The notes beneath the pieces are model-generated. The model was not told where the DNA came from. It searched no databases and was given only the letters and a program-made list of their open reading frames with translations. Shown in pieces: positions 16,832 to 25,610 of a stretch of 64,000 nt of DNA (within the stretch, counting starts at the first letter, position 1; each line of letters begins with the position of its first letter). The translations under genes were made by a program, and so were the position numbers. Source of the stretch: an uncultured Aquimarina sp. Lineage in GTDB: Bacteria; Bacteroidota; Bacteroidia; Flavobacteriales; Flavobacteriaceae. The DNA is taken from contig CANMLW010000002.1 in NCBI GenBank assembly GCA_947498705.1, positions 372,001 through 436,000 of the forward strand, in the 5' to 3' direction.

Positions 16832-16881
16832 TGTGGCCGGGCTATATGCGTTACAGGGTAGGCTAGCTGCTATCCCTTATG
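16832..16881. repeat. GC-richer dispersed-repeat-like element
   Basis: A 50-bp block with GGCCGGGCTAT and TGCTATCCC ends around a short variable centre stands out from AT-rich flanks before trmB. I recall similar GGGCTAT...TGCTATCCCT blocks scattered in Flavobacteriaceae genomes, but only one copy was seen here. Confidence 0.35.
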
Positions 16882-16923
16882 TAGGTATAAATAATGTATA
16901 CAACTAAAGAAATTTAAAGATCT

Positions 16924-17598
16924 GTGGGAAGTAAGAATAAATTAAAAAGATTTAATGAGAATAAAACCTTTCATAATGTGGTAGAACCAACGCGTGAGGA
17001 GGTACTTGACAATACATTAGGGTATAAAGGAAAATGGAAAGATAATTTTTTCAAAAATCAAAACCCTATTGTTTTGGAATTAGGTTGTGGTAAAGGTGAG
17101 TATACGATAGGCCTTGCAACCCAATATCCAGATAAAAACTTTATAGGGATCGATATAAAAGGAGCGCGTTTTTGGCGAGGAGCAAAAACAGCCATAGAGA
17201 GCGAAATGACTAATGTCGGCTTTATAAGAACTCAAATTGAATTGATAGAACATATATTTGATGAAGGGGAAATAGATGAAATATGGATTACTTTTCCTGA
17301 TCCTCAAATTAAATATAAACGAACCAAACATAGATTGACCAATCATGATTTTTTACAGAGTTATAAAAAAGTACTAAAATCAGATGGGATAGTGCATCTT
17401 AAAACCGATAGCGAATTTATGCATGGTTATACATTGGGATTGCTACATGGAGAAGGTCATGAGGTGTTGTATGCCAATCATAATGTATATCATAATGAGG
17501 GATCTCCAGAAATTGTAACAACCATCCAAACTTTTTACGAAAAACAATATCTGGAACAAAATAAACCTATAACTTACATTCGTTTTAAAATTAAGTAA
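16924..17598 (+). CDS. trmB: tRNA (guanine-N7-)-methyltransferase
   Basis: 224-aa SAM-dependent enzyme that makes m7G46 in tRNA. The SAM-binding motif I LELGCGKGEYTIGLA, the acidic residue after it (FIGIDIKGARFWRGAKTA) and the conserved ITFPDPQIKYKRTKHRLT segment identify TrmB. The start is GTG at 16924 (GSKNKLKRFNENKTF), which matches the conserved N-terminus of Bacteroidota homologues; no better ATG exists. The LysE-type gene follows after 13 nt. Confidence 0.95.
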   Translation: MGSKNKLKRFNENKTFHNVVEPTREEVLDNTLGYKGKWKDNFFKNQNPIVLELGCGKGEYTIGLATQYPDKNFIGIDIKGARFWRGAKTAIESEMTNVGFIRTQIELIEHIFDEGEIDEIWITFPDPQIKYKRTKHRLTNHDFLQSYKKVLKSDGIVHLKTDSEFMHGYTLGLLHGEGHEVLYANHNVYHNEGSPEIVTTIQTFYEKQYLEQNKPITYIRFKIK

Positions 17599-17611
17599 CT
17601 ATAACCGTATT

Positions 17612-18241
17612 TTGGAAACTACCAAGCTGTTTTTAGTCACATTTTTTGCATCATTGATCGGTGTAATCCCACCTGGATTGGTAAATATGACCGTTGCCAG
17701 AACATGCCTCGAAAGAGGTAAAAAGAATGGAGTTCTGGTAGCTATAGGCGCTTCTGTAATTGTGGTGCTTCAGGCTTTGATTGCCATTCTTTTGGCAAAG
17801 TATATTTTTTTTAATCCGTATATCAAAAATATATTGTTGCGAACAGGAGCCGTTATCTTTTTCTTAATGGCAATTTACTTTTTTATCAAGGCAAAATATT
17901 CGAATAACAAAATTAAAGTGTACAAGCATACAGAAACCCGCAGTTTTTTTAAGGGAATGATGATATCGGCTATTAATATATTACCCATTCCTTATTTTTG
18001 TGCAATTGGAGCTGCAATGAGTGTGAGCGGTAAAATAGAGTATGATATTTATCATATAACACTATTTATAGTAGCTGCAGGATCAGGTACATTTGTGACC
18101 TTATACCTGTATGTTTATTCCTTTTTGAAAATCGAAAAGAAAACAGCATCGATTACCAAATATTCTAATTATTTTATGGGAGTATTAATGTTGGTATTGG
18201 TAATGATTACCTTGGCAAGAATTGTTTACACATGGGAGTAA
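17612..18241 (+). CDS. LysE/RhtB-family exporter
   Basis: 209-aa integral membrane protein with about six hydrophobic helices. The N-terminal segment FASLIGVIPPGLVNMTVARTC corresponds to the conserved PGP-containing first helix of LysE-type amino-acid exporters. The start appears to be TTG (ETTKLFLVTFF), 13 nt after trmB. The 3' end overlaps the next gene by 10 nt. Substrate unknown. Confidence 0.8.
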   Translation: METTKLFLVTFFASLIGVIPPGLVNMTVARTCLERGKKNGVLVAIGASVIVVLQALIAILLAKYIFFNPYIKNILLRTGAVIFFLMAIYFFIKAKYSNNKIKVYKHTETRSFFKGMMISAINILPIPYFCAIGAAMSVSGKIEYDIYHITLFIVAAGSGTFVTLYLYVYSFLKIEKKTASITKYSNYFMGVLMLVLVMITLARIVYTWE

Positions 18242-18567
18242 AAAATAACGACAACTTTTTTGAACGCGTATATGAGGTAGCTCGACTCATTCCTTATGGC
18301 AGAGTTACTTCGTATGGAGCTATCGCCAAAACTCTTGGTGCTGCGCGCAGTGCACGTATGGTAGGCTGGGCGATGAATGCTTGTAATGGTAGAGATGATG
18401 TGCCTGCCCATAGGGTTGTAAATAGAAAAGGCGTACTTACCGGCAAGCACCATTTTGATGGTACTAACCTGATGCAGCAACTTTTGGAGAGCGAAGGAAT
18501 AGAAGTGATTGATAATCAAATCCAAAACTTAGACAAATTGTTTTGGGATCCAATGACCGAGTTATAA
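18232..18567 (+). CDS. Alkyltransferase-like (ATL) DNA-binding protein, MGMT domain without the catalytic Cys
   Basis: 111-aa protein with the MGMT DNA-binding fold: IPYGRVTSYGAIAKTLG (winged helix), then ARMVGWAMNAC, and the active-site segment VPAHRVVNRKGVLTG. In methyltransferases this segment is PCHRV; here the acceptor Cys is Ala, the hallmark of ATL proteins, which flip and mark O6-alkylguanine for nucleotide-excision repair instead of repairing it directly. It overlaps the exporter gene by 10 nt. Confidence 0.88.
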   Translation: MGVKNNDNFFERVYEVARLIPYGRVTSYGAIAKTLGAARSARMVGWAMNACNGRDDVPAHRVVNRKGVLTGKHHFDGTNLMQQLLESEGIEVIDNQIQNLDKLFWDPMTEL

Positions 18568-18708
18568 GGTATCTTTACTATTCTCTATAATAGATGTATT
18601 TTAAAAGTATACGATTTATATTTCCTGATTTTTGAAAAATTTATAAGTATTGTAAAATAAATATTGCGCTTGCACCAAAGACTAGTAACTACATTCTTCT
18701 AAATCGCC

Positions 18709-18750
18709 CTTCCAAAAGGAGACTTGAAACTCCTTCCTTTGAAGGAAGGT
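18709..18750. repeat. Dispersed hairpin repeat, copy 1
   Basis: Contains GGAGACTTGAAACTCCTTCC and a CCTTCC-TTTGAA-GGAAGG hairpin. The same core recurs inside the larger inverted repeat at 41715-41817. It lies in the gap between the ATL gene and a convergent gene; it may also act as a terminator-like structure. Confidence 0.55.
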
Positions 18751-18796
18751 TGGGATGGATGTTTTGTTTTAAAAATCCTAAAATGACAAATTAGGA

Positions 18797-19636
18797 TTAA
18801 AAAGAAACACCTACCCCAATAGAAAACATAGAAAAATCTTCAATGCCAAGTTTAAGATGTTCATATCCTCCAGACACTTTATATCTTTTTATGTGATAGT
18901 TCATAAGTGTGCTAAACTGATTGACAGTTTCATTATTGATAAAGGTTTGCATAAAATCAGCTTCAATGCTTATGGGTTTTACCAAAAATAGTTCTGCTCC
19001 CAATCCGTAAGTAAATCCCGTTTCGTCTACTTCTCCATCTACATAGGTAGCGCCAAGCCCCCACCAAGCATTAAAGCGTTCGGTTCTGATACGGTGGTAT
19101 TTAGCCAACCCTTGATACATAGCTAAAGAGTTGTTTTCAAAATGAATATTATCTTCCCATAACTGAAGATAATTGGCTTTTAAACTTATTCTTTTGGCAA
19201 ACCAAAACTCAGCCATCAGTTGATTTCCGTAGATTTTTCCGTTTTCTACGATATATCGATCAGCAATAGTGGTTTTGAATATGGTGGTATCGTCTCCATG
19301 TTCATAAGAAAAGTTTCCTTTGGCACCAGAATGATAAGGATATTTCGTTAATGAAGCTTGGCTGCCGGTATATTCTTGTTCAAAAGGGGTTTCAATAATA
19401 ATCCCATAAGTAGCTGCTAAAAAAATATCTAGGAAAAGTACTCCAAAAGTATCTGCTATAAAGTTGTTTTCAGAATCAGAGGAATCACTATAAGTATATG
19501 ATCTTGAATCACCTCTTGAGTTATTTTTTTCTTTCTTTTTAGAGAGACTTTTTTCTGCTTTTTCGAGTGTACTCTGACCAATCCCCGAATTACAAACTAA
19601 AAGTGAAAATATAAGGAGTAAGAAAATATTTTTCAT
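18797..19636 (-). CDS. Hypothetical outer-membrane beta-barrel-like protein
   Basis: 279-aa protein with a signal peptide (MKNIFLLLIFSLLVCNSG), a charged Ser/Lys-rich linker (KAEKSLSKKKEKNNSRGDSR) and a C-terminal region of alternating strands rich in aromatic residues (FWFAKRISLKANYLQLW, YGLGAELFLVKPISIEADFM) ending with hydrophobic MFSIGVGVSF. The ending fits outer-membrane insertion. No named family recognised. Monocistronic. Confidence 0.65.
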   Translation of the reverse strand: MKNIFLLLIFSLLVCNSGIGQSTLEKAEKSLSKKKEKNNSRGDSRSYTYSDSSDSENNFIADTFGVLFLDIFLAATYGIIIETPFEQEYTGSQASLTKYPYHSGAKGNFSYEHGDDTTIFKTTIADRYIVENGKIYGNQLMAEFWFAKRISLKANYLQLWEDNIHFENNSLAMYQGLAKYHRIRTERFNAWWGLGATYVDGEVDETGFTYGLGAELFLVKPISIEADFMQTFINNETVNQFSTLMNYHIKRYKVSGGYEHLKLGIEDFSMFSIGVGVSF

Positions 19637-19751
19637 AAGTATGGTTAAAAATTATGGGAGTGTTAACACAAATCATACCATTCTATTATCAACGCTAATA
19701 TGGTTATAGAGTATTTCGATTTATAGGTTTTATAATCTTAACAATTCAACT

Positions 19752-19759
19752 TATCTTTG
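19752..19759 (+). promoter_or_regulatory. -7 promoter element TATCTTTG before the mrp gene
   Basis: Exact TAnnTTTG match 51 nt upstream of the mrp start. No clean -33 TTG box at usual spacing. Confidence 0.5.
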
Positions 19760-19810
19760 CAGTTAGAATTCATTCGAATAGATGGATTTATAAGAAAAAG
19801 AAAAGAATAG

Positions 19811-20953
19811 ATGAAATTAGAGAAGTCAGCAATCCTAAAAGCTTTAGAAACAATTACTGTTGCCGGAGAAGGAAAGAATATGGTAGAGAGCGGTGCGGTA
19901 AAGAATGTAATCACTTTTGGAGATGAAGTTGTTGTGGATTTGGTATTAACTACTCCAGCACTACATATTCGTAAACGTGCCGAAGTAGATGTAATGAAAG
20001 CAATACATGACGAAGTATATGAGAAGGCAAAAATAAAAGTAAATATAAAGGTAGAAGCTCCTGCCCCGGCAGCAACACAAAAAAATGAGATTAAAGGAAA
20101 GGCAATTCCTGGGATCAAAAATATTATAGCTGTAGCTTCTGGTAAAGGAGGAGTAGGTAAGTCTACCGTAACCTCTAATCTTGCAGTATCACTGGCCAAA
20201 ATGGGATTTAAGGTTGGTTTATTAGATGCAGATATTTACGGCCCATCGGCACCCATTATGTTTGATGTAGAGCGAGAACGACCACTTTCGGTTAATGAAG
20301 GAGGTAAATCCAAAATGAAACCCATAGAAAATTATGGAGTTAAAATCTTATCAATAGGATTTTTTACGCAACCCAATCAAGCAGTCGTTTGGCGAGGACC
20401 TATGGCAGCAAAGGCATTAAACCAAATGATTTTTGATGCGGCATGGGGAGAACTCGATTTTATGTTGATTGATTTACCACCAGGAACAGGAGATATTCAT
20501 TTATCAATTATGCAATCCTTACCTATTACAGGAGCTGTAGTGGTAAGTACACCGCAAAATGTAGCTTTGGCAGATGCACGTAAAGGGGTAGCGATGTTTC
20601 AGCAAGAGAGTATTAATGTACCGGTTTTGGGAGTTATAGAAAATATGGCTTATTTTACTCCAGAAGAACTTCCTAACAATAAATATTATATCTTTGGTAA
20701 AGAAGGAGCTAAACATCTGGCAGAAGATTTAGAAATTCCGTTTTTGGGAGAAATTCCTTTAGTACAAAGTATACGAGAAGCGGGAGATGTAGGAAGACCT
20801 GCTGCTTTACAAGTGGCAACTCCTATAGAAAAAGCATTCGAGGCATTGACCAGAAATGTAGTGCAGGAAGTAGTACGTAGAAATGATGATCTACCTCCGA
20901 CTGAAGCAATAAAAATAACAACAATGGCGGGATGTTCTGCCGTAAAAAAATAG
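19811..20953 (+). CDS. apbC: Mrp/NBP35-family Fe-S cluster carrier ATPase
   Basis: 380-aa protein. An N-terminal MIP18/DUF59 domain (about 1-90) is followed by a P-loop ATPase with the deviant Walker A SGKGGVGKSTVTSN (about 109) and MRP signature (PPGTGDIHLSIMQ). These proteins bind and transfer Fe-S clusters to apo-enzymes. The CxxC usually found near the residue-280 region (here ENMAYFTPEELPNNKYYIFG) is absent, and the only Cys is in the C-terminal AGCSAVKK. The NifU-domain gene follows three nt later, so the two probably act together. Confidence 0.92.
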   Translation: MKLEKSAILKALETITVAGEGKNMVESGAVKNVITFGDEVVVDLVLTTPALHIRKRAEVDVMKAIHDEVYEKAKIKVNIKVEAPAPAATQKNEIKGKAIPGIKNIIAVASGKGGVGKSTVTSNLAVSLAKMGFKVGLLDADIYGPSAPIMFDVERERPLSVNEGGKSKMKPIENYGVKILSIGFFTQPNQAVVWRGPMAAKALNQMIFDAAWGELDFMLIDLPPGTGDIHLSIMQSLPITGAVVVSTPQNVALADARKGVAMFQQESINVPVLGVIENMAYFTPEELPNNKYYIFGKEGAKHLAEDLEIPFLGEIPLVQSIREAGDVGRPAALQVATPIEKAFEALTRNVVQEVVRRNDDLPPTEAIKITTMAGCSAVKK

Positions 20954-20956
20954 AAA

Positions 20957-21196
20957 ATGACTTCTGAAGAATTAAGAATTAATGTAGAAAAGGCGTTAGA
21001 AGAGATTAGACCTTTTTTAGAAAGTGATGGTGGAAATATTTCTTTGGTTTCTATTGAAGATGATAAAAAAGTAAAGGTTCAGTTAGAAGGAGCGTGCGTA
21101 GGTTGTAGTGTAAATCAAATGACTCTTAAATCTGGAGTAGAGATGACTATCAAAAAATATGCTCCTCAGATAGAAGAGGTAGTTAATATTTCTTAA
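20957..21196 (+). CDS. NifU C-terminal-domain Fe-S scaffold protein
   Basis: 79-aa protein corresponding to the stand-alone NifU/Nfu C-terminal domain: ALEEIRPFLESDGGNISLV and the cluster-binding CxxC in GACVGCSVNQMTLKSGVE. It is co-transcribed with the Mrp ATPase and probably hands clusters to it. The gene ends 4 nt from the convergent metallophosphoesterase gene. Confidence 0.93.
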   Translation: MTSEELRINVEKALEEIRPFLESDGGNISLVSIEDDKKVKVQLEGACVGCSVNQMTLKSGVEMTIKKYAPQIEEVVNIS

Positions 21197-21200
21197 CATA

Positions 21201-22097
21201 TTATTTTGTAATAAATTCTATAAGTTTTTGGGGTCCCTCTAAGGGTACCCTAATAATCTTAAGAATACCGTTTTCTGCTGTAGAAATTTGCCATTTTATT
21301 AAAGTAATAGTCCCGTTTTCGATTTCTATACCGGTAATTGATCTGGGGTGTACACAGCTTCCATCATTAAATAATGCTAACTCTCCCGCTTCAGGAAACC
21401 TTGGGCGATGAGTATGACCGATGATTGTAAATAGGTTATTTTTAGAAGCAATCCATTTTTTAATCCTTCGTTCTACACGTATAGTTTCTCTATAGTTTTT
21501 TGCGGGACTTGTTGGGTCAGATATCCCAATGACCTGTAAGGGTTTCCATAATACACGAACCAGAAAGCGATTAATTTTCCAGGCAGTATAATTCATGAAA
21601 TCAGCCTGGTGACCGTGTAACATAAAAATTTCTTGTTTTGTTTTTTTATGTTGTAAAATAATAGCTTCTTCATAGGCTATACCAGGAAAAAGGGGAATAT
21701 CCTTGTCAGTTTTATGATCAAAATAAGTGCTTAAGTGTTTTTCTACATACTTAGGCTTTCTATACACCATATCATGATTTCCCCAAATCATTTCGAGTCT
21801 GTTTTCTACATAAAATTTTGAAAGTAATTCATAGACATTTTTATGAGCTCTAAAAATCATCTGGAAACTACGATTTTCCCAAAGTTCATCTCCATCTCCC
21901 AGCTCGCAATAGGTAAACCCTTGATCGTAATAATGTTTTAACGCGTGAAAATAAATATTTCTATTATTAGCAAATTCATCTGCAAAACTATTATCTCCGC
22001 GATGACAATCGCTAAAGAGCACGAATTTAGAATGATCATCAAACGGGATGATTTTGGCATTTTTATAAGCACGATCAAGTCTATATTGTGAAGACAT
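21201..22097 (-). CDS. Metallophosphoesterase, UDP-2,3-diacylglucosamine hydrolase-like
   Basis: 298-aa calcineurin-type phosphoesterase. Metal-binding motifs are visible in order: FSDCHRGDN (D-x-H), GDGDE, WGNHDMVYR (GNHD), HGHQADF and IGHTHRPRF (GHTH). The layout resembles LpxH-like UDP-2,3-diacylglucosamine pyrophosphatases, but the specific substrate is unproven. It has no signal peptide. The ATG start gives SSQYRLDRAYKNAKI. Confidence 0.82.
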   Translation of the reverse strand: MSSQYRLDRAYKNAKIIPFDDHSKFVLFSDCHRGDNSFADEFANNRNIYFHALKHYYDQGFTYCELGDGDELWENRSFQMIFRAHKNVYELLSKFYVENRLEMIWGNHDMVYRKPKYVEKHLSTYFDHKTDKDIPLFPGIAYEEAIILQHKKTKQEIFMLHGHQADFMNYTAWKINRFLVRVLWKPLQVIGISDPTSPAKNYRETIRVERRIKKWIASKNNLFTIIGHTHRPRFPEAGELALFNDGSCVHPRSITGIEIENGTITLIKWQISTAENGILKIIRVPLEGPQKLIEFITK

Positions 22098-22377
22098 ACA
22101 CTAGGTTTGGGTATATATAGCTAAATCAATATAAAATAACATGAATCTTTTGTGCAAAAAACTAAATTTCATCCTTAAAAATCATCCCCATAGCTACTAC
22201 TATGCCTCAAATTTTTGCGTTGAACTTTGCTTTTTATCATCAAAATCTTTTATGTCATTTTATATCCATTTAGCTATAGTAAATGGTTACTTTTTATCAA
22301 ACATAAATATATTGGTTGATAAGGTACCTAATGTATAAAAAAAGCCTTTTCTATACAAAAAAATATTATGTAGGTTT

Positions 22378-22827
22378 CTACTTAGGTGGTTCAATAATTT
22401 CAATAATTTGTTTCTCTTCAACAGGTTTTTTTATTCGAACATTTACTTTTTTATAATTCCATTTCCCGTTTATCCTATCAGCAGAAATATCTAATCTAGC
22501 GTTTCTTTTGCCTCCTTTTATTCTAAAAGATAAATCAACAGATGTATTGTTGTTTGAGTATTGAACTTCTCCTTCTAAAATAGCTAGTTTATCAATAGGC
22601 TTTAATTGGCCTAATACATCAATTACTCTTTTGTCATTTTTCGCCATTTCAAAAGGATGCTCATAAAGCTCGGTATCTGCATAGGTCTGGGTGATTTGAA
22701 CTATCTGATTGCCTAAGTTAGACGGCAAAAGAGAAACTATAGCGATTAGCATAAAACTAAATAGAAGTAGTAGCCATTTCCAATTTTTGTTAAACCAATT
22801 TTTAGTTTCAGATGTTTTGTTACTCAT
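22378..22827 (-). CDS. Coa1-family membrane-anchored protein (cytochrome oxidase assembly-like)
   Basis: 149-aa protein with one N-terminal transmembrane helix (WKWLLLLFSFMLIAIVSLL) after a short cytoplasmic stretch. The periplasmic domain (MAKNDKRVIDVLGQLKPIDK, LSFRIKGGKRNARLDISADR) matches the pattern of the bacterial Coa1/cytochrome-oxidase-assembly domain, and ends with a charged tail. The specific function in bacteria is not established. Upstream, 22098-22377 holds no credible gene. Confidence 0.75.
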   Translation of the reverse strand: MSNKTSETKNWFNKNWKWLLLLFSFMLIAIVSLLPSNLGNQIVQITQTYADTELYEHPFEMAKNDKRVIDVLGQLKPIDKLAILEGEVQYSNNNTSVDLSFRIKGGKRNARLDISADRINGKWNYKKVNVRIKKPVEEKQIIEIIEPPK

Positions 22828-22951
22828 ACTACCTATTAATATAGTGATAAAAATATTTGAGTTAATGATCTATAGTAATATAACATTATACAAAACTATG
22901 TGTTACAAAAAACGGTAGTTTTCAACTTATTTTGGGATGAAACATATCAAT

Positions 22952-22990
22952 AAAAAAAGCCTTTTTTAATTTTTAAAAAAGGCTTTTTTT
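22952..22990 (-). terminator. Terminator of greA
   Basis: Inverted repeat AAAAAAGCC...GGCTTTTTT with A- and T-runs, 17 nt downstream of the greA stop. Confidence 0.85.
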
Positions 22991-23006
22991 ATACGTTTTG
23001 TAGTGA

Positions 23007-23483
23007 CTATTCTCTGGTAATATCTACAACATCAAATTTCATAATACCATTAGGAACTTGTATTTCTGCTATTTCACCTATACTTTTTCCTAAAAGGCCT
23101 TTGCCTATGGGCGAATCTACAGATATTTTTCCCGTTTTAAGATCGGCTTCACTTTGTGCTACCAATTTATAGGTCATCTCTGCACCATTAGTTTGATTTT
23201 TGATCTTTACAGTAGAATGTATAAGTGCTTTAGATGTATCTAATTGAGATTCATCTATCAATCGTGCATTGGAAAGAGTCTCTTCGAGTTTAGAAATTCT
23301 CATCTCCAACAACCCCTGTGCTTCTTTTGCGGCATCATATTCGGCATTTTCACTTAAATCCCCTTTATCACGTGCCTCTGCTATTGCTTGAGAAGCTTTA
23401 GGACGTTCTATGTCTTTAAGTTGATCTAGTTCGTCTCTTAACTTTTTTAGCCCCTCTGCAGAATAATAAGATACTTTGCTCAT
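23007..23483 (-). CDS. greA: Transcription elongation factor GreA
   Basis: 158-aa GreA of standard length. An N-terminal coiled coil (SAEGLKKLRDELDQLKD) with the functional tip acidic segment AEARDKGDLSENAEYDAAKE precedes the FKBP-like C-terminal domain (SPIGKGLLGKSIGEIAEI). It stimulates transcript cleavage by backtracked RNA polymerase. The frame extends upstream, but the ATG at 23483 gives the conserved N-terminus MSKVSYYSAEG. A TATCTTTG element and a perfect short palindrome lie in its upstream region. Confidence 0.96.
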   Translation of the reverse strand: MSKVSYYSAEGLKKLRDELDQLKDIERPKASQAIAEARDKGDLSENAEYDAAKEAQGLLEMRISKLEETLSNARLIDESQLDTSKALIHSTVKIKNQTNGAEMTYKLVAQSEADLKTGKISVDSPIGKGLLGKSIGEIAEIQVPNGIMKFDVVDITRE

Positions 23484-23510
23484 AACTTCATCGTTTATAT
23501 AAATACAAAA

Positions 23511-23530
23511 AATCCCATAAGAATGGGATT
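23511..23530. repeat. Perfect inverted repeat in the greA 5' leader
   Basis: AATCCCAT-AAGA-ATGGGATT, an 8-bp perfect stem with a 4-nt loop, between the -7 element and the greA start. It would form a hairpin in the leader RNA or serve as an operator. Confidence 0.5.
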
Positions 23531-23537
23531 CGTTATT

Positions 23538-23545
23538 CAAAGATA
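23538..23545 (-). promoter_or_regulatory. -7 promoter element TATCTTTG of greA
   Basis: Exact TAnnTTTG match on the minus strand, 55 nt before the greA start. Confidence 0.55.
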
Positions 23546-23672
23546 ACAAAAAAATTACGGAAGACCGCAATTTTACGTAATTTGCCATCGCTATATGAGT
23601 CTTTTGTGTAAGCAGTGTTAATTTATATAATTGAGCTTGATAGCAACCATATTTCAAAATAATAAAAGATAG

Positions 23673-24116
23673 ATGAATAAGATTGTATTTTTGATTGTAG
23701 TATACCTTTTGGTGACCTCTTGTAAAAGTGATGATGATAACCGAGATCAAAACCCGTTTCTTCCTCCTTCTGCAATAGGTAGTTATCAAATAAACCTTAA
23801 CCTTCCTCAGTTTAATCCTTTAAAATTTCCTTCGGGTTTCGTAGAGGATACATCGGATAATGGAAGTATAAGAGGTATAGGTATTTTTAATGCAAATGAT
23901 ACACAATATATTGCTTTCGAATTGAGTGATCCGAACCTTACTCCTAGTGCTTGTTCGAGATTGTCTGTTAAAGGGTTTATTGCAAGCTGTAACTGTGACG
24001 GTTGCGATAATGAATACGATATTTTAACAGGTCAACCTACTAAAGGAGGAGGGCAATATGGATTAAGATTCTATAATATACGTAGAGAAGGGAATGTACT
24101 AATCATAACAGATTAA
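23673..24116 (+). CDS. Small lipoprotein with degenerate Rieske-like domain
   Basis: 147-aa protein with lipoprotein signal (VYLLVTSCKSDDD, Cys at about 17). The rest follows the pattern of small Flavobacterial Rieske-like lipoproteins (PSAIGSYQINLNLPQFNPL, LSDPNLTPSACSRL, ASCNCDGCDNEYDILTGQP, YGLRFYNIRREGNVLII). The Rieske CxH and CxxH boxes appear as cysteines without their histidines, so a normal [2Fe-2S] centre is unlikely. Divergent from greA. Confidence 0.65.
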   Translation: MNKIVFLIVVYLLVTSCKSDDDNRDQNPFLPPSAIGSYQINLNLPQFNPLKFPSGFVEDTSDNGSIRGIGIFNANDTQYIAFELSDPNLTPSACSRLSVKGFIASCNCDGCDNEYDILTGQPTKGGGQYGLRFYNIRREGNVLIITD

Positions 24117-24225
24117 ACAGCTTGTAAAAAGTTGTTTTTATAATGTCAAAAAATATCAAATTTGTGTTTTTTATTAATGTCATAGGATTTCTTTTAGAAT
24201 GATAGTTCATTTTTGACCATATTTT

Positions 24226-24233
24226 TATCTTTG
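24226..24233 (+). promoter_or_regulatory. -7 promoter element TATCTTTG of tyrS
   Basis: Exact TAnnTTTG match 25 nt upstream of the tyrS ATG. Confidence 0.5.
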
Positions 24234-24258
24234 TCGCTCTTAATCGAATACTAGTACC

Positions 24259-25554
24259 ATGACCAAAAATTTTATAGAAGAATTGCGTTGGAGAGGGATG
24301 TTGCATGATGCAATGCCCGGGACCGAAGAATACTTATTAGAACAAATGAGATCGGCTTATGTTGGGTTTGATCCAACAGCAGACTCATTACATATCGGTA
24401 ACCTGGTTCCTATTATGTTATTAGCGCATTATCAAAGAGCAGGTCATAAGCCTTTTGCATTAGTAGGAGGAGCTACAGGTATGATTGGTGATCCTTCTGG
24501 TAAATCAGCAGAGCGTAATTTGCTAGATGAAGATACACTTCGTCATAATCAAGAAGCTATAAAATCGCAGTTAAGCAGATTTCTTGATTTTGAAAGTGAT
24601 GCTGCTAATGCCGCTGTTTTGGTGAATAATTATGATTGGATGAAAGAGTTTTCTTTCTTAGAATTTATCAGAGATGTAGGAAAACATATTACAGTAAATT
24701 ATATGATGGCGAAGGATTCTGTAAAGAATAGGATTTCTTCAGAATCATCAGAAGGAATGTCTTTTACAGAGTTTACTTATCAATTGGTACAGGGATATGA
24801 CTTTTTACACTTATATAGAGCCAATGATTGTACTTTACAAATGGGAGGAAGTGATCAATGGGGTAATATTACTACAGGAACAGAGTTAATCAGGAGAATT
24901 GCCGGTGGAAAAGGATATGCACTTACTTGTCCGTTGATTACAAAATCAGACGGTTCTAAATTTGGTAAATCTGAAGGAGGTAATGTTTGGTTAGATGCTA
25001 ATAGAACATCACCTTATAAGTTTTATCAATATTGGTTAAATACTAGTGATGAGGATGCAGAAAAGTATATTAAGATTTTTACTTTTCTAACAGAGGATGA
25101 AATAAAAACCCTGGTTGAAGCACATAAAGAAGCTCCACATCAAAGGATTTTACAGAAAAGACTAGCAGACGAAGTGACGGTGATTGTTCATTCTAAAGAA
25201 GATCTGGAGAATGCCATTAAGGCTTCGGCAATACTTTTTGGAAAATCAACATCTGCTGATCTTAAGGATTTGGACGAAGCTACTTTTTTAGATGTTTTTG
25301 AGGGTGTACCACAAGCCGAAGTTTCTAAGGAGACAATAGGTAATGGGTTGGACATTATTGGTGCCTTGGCAGAGCAAACCGGTTTTCTTAAATCTAATGG
25401 AGAAGCTAGAAGAGCTTTGAAAGAGAACTCTATTGCAGTAAATAAAGAAAAGGTTACAGATAGTTATTCGATATCAAAAGAAGATTTAATCAACAATCAA
25501 TTTGTTTTATTGCAGCGTGGTAAAAAGAATTATTTTGTAATTCGTGCAGTATAG
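24259..25554 (+). CDS. tyrS: Tyrosyl-tRNA synthetase
   Basis: 431-aa class I synthetase. The HIGH-type motif is HIGN in [18 protein letters not shown] (about residue 48), tyrosine-binding segments follow ([27 protein letters not shown]), and the KMSKS loop is KFGKS in [13 protein letters not shown]. The C-terminal part is the S4 RNA-binding domain ([20 protein letters not shown]). The length and TyrRS1 layout are normal. It stands alone with its own promoter and terminator. Confidence 0.97.
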   Translation: MTKNFIEELRWRGMLHDAMPGTEEYLLEQMRSAYVGFDPTADSLHIGNLVPIMLLAHYQRAGHKPFALVGGATGMIGDPSGKSAERNLLDEDTLRHNQEAIKSQLSRFLDFESDAANAAVLVNNYDWMKEFSFLEFIRDVGKHITVNYMMAKDSVKNRISSESSEGMSFTEFTYQLVQGYDFLHLYRANDCTLQMGGSDQWGNITTGTELIRRIAGGKGYALTCPLITKSDGSKFGKSEGGNVWLDANRTSPYKFYQYWLNTSDEDAEKYIKIFTFLTEDEIKTLVEAHKEAPHQRILQKRLADEVTVIVHSKEDLENAIKASAILFGKSTSADLKDLDEATFLDVFEGVPQAEVSKETIGNGLDIIGALAEQTGFLKSNGEARRALKENSIAVNKEKVTDSYSISKEDLINNQFVLLQRGKKNYFVIRAV

Positions 25555-25610
25555 CAAAGCTATTTATGAGCAAGCCAGAGAGGATTAAGCTCTGCAATAT
25601 GTATAAAAAT

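Noticed and set aside
16800-16925. tRNA or riboswitch upstream of trmB
   Set aside because: No cloverleaf or known aptamer core could be drawn; treated as a dispersed repeat instead.
22141-22338. 65-codon plus-strand frame between the metallophosphoesterase and Coa1-like genes
   Set aside because: Composition (Phe/Tyr/Ser-rich, no start context) looks like AT-rich noise; no leader, terminator or homology signal.
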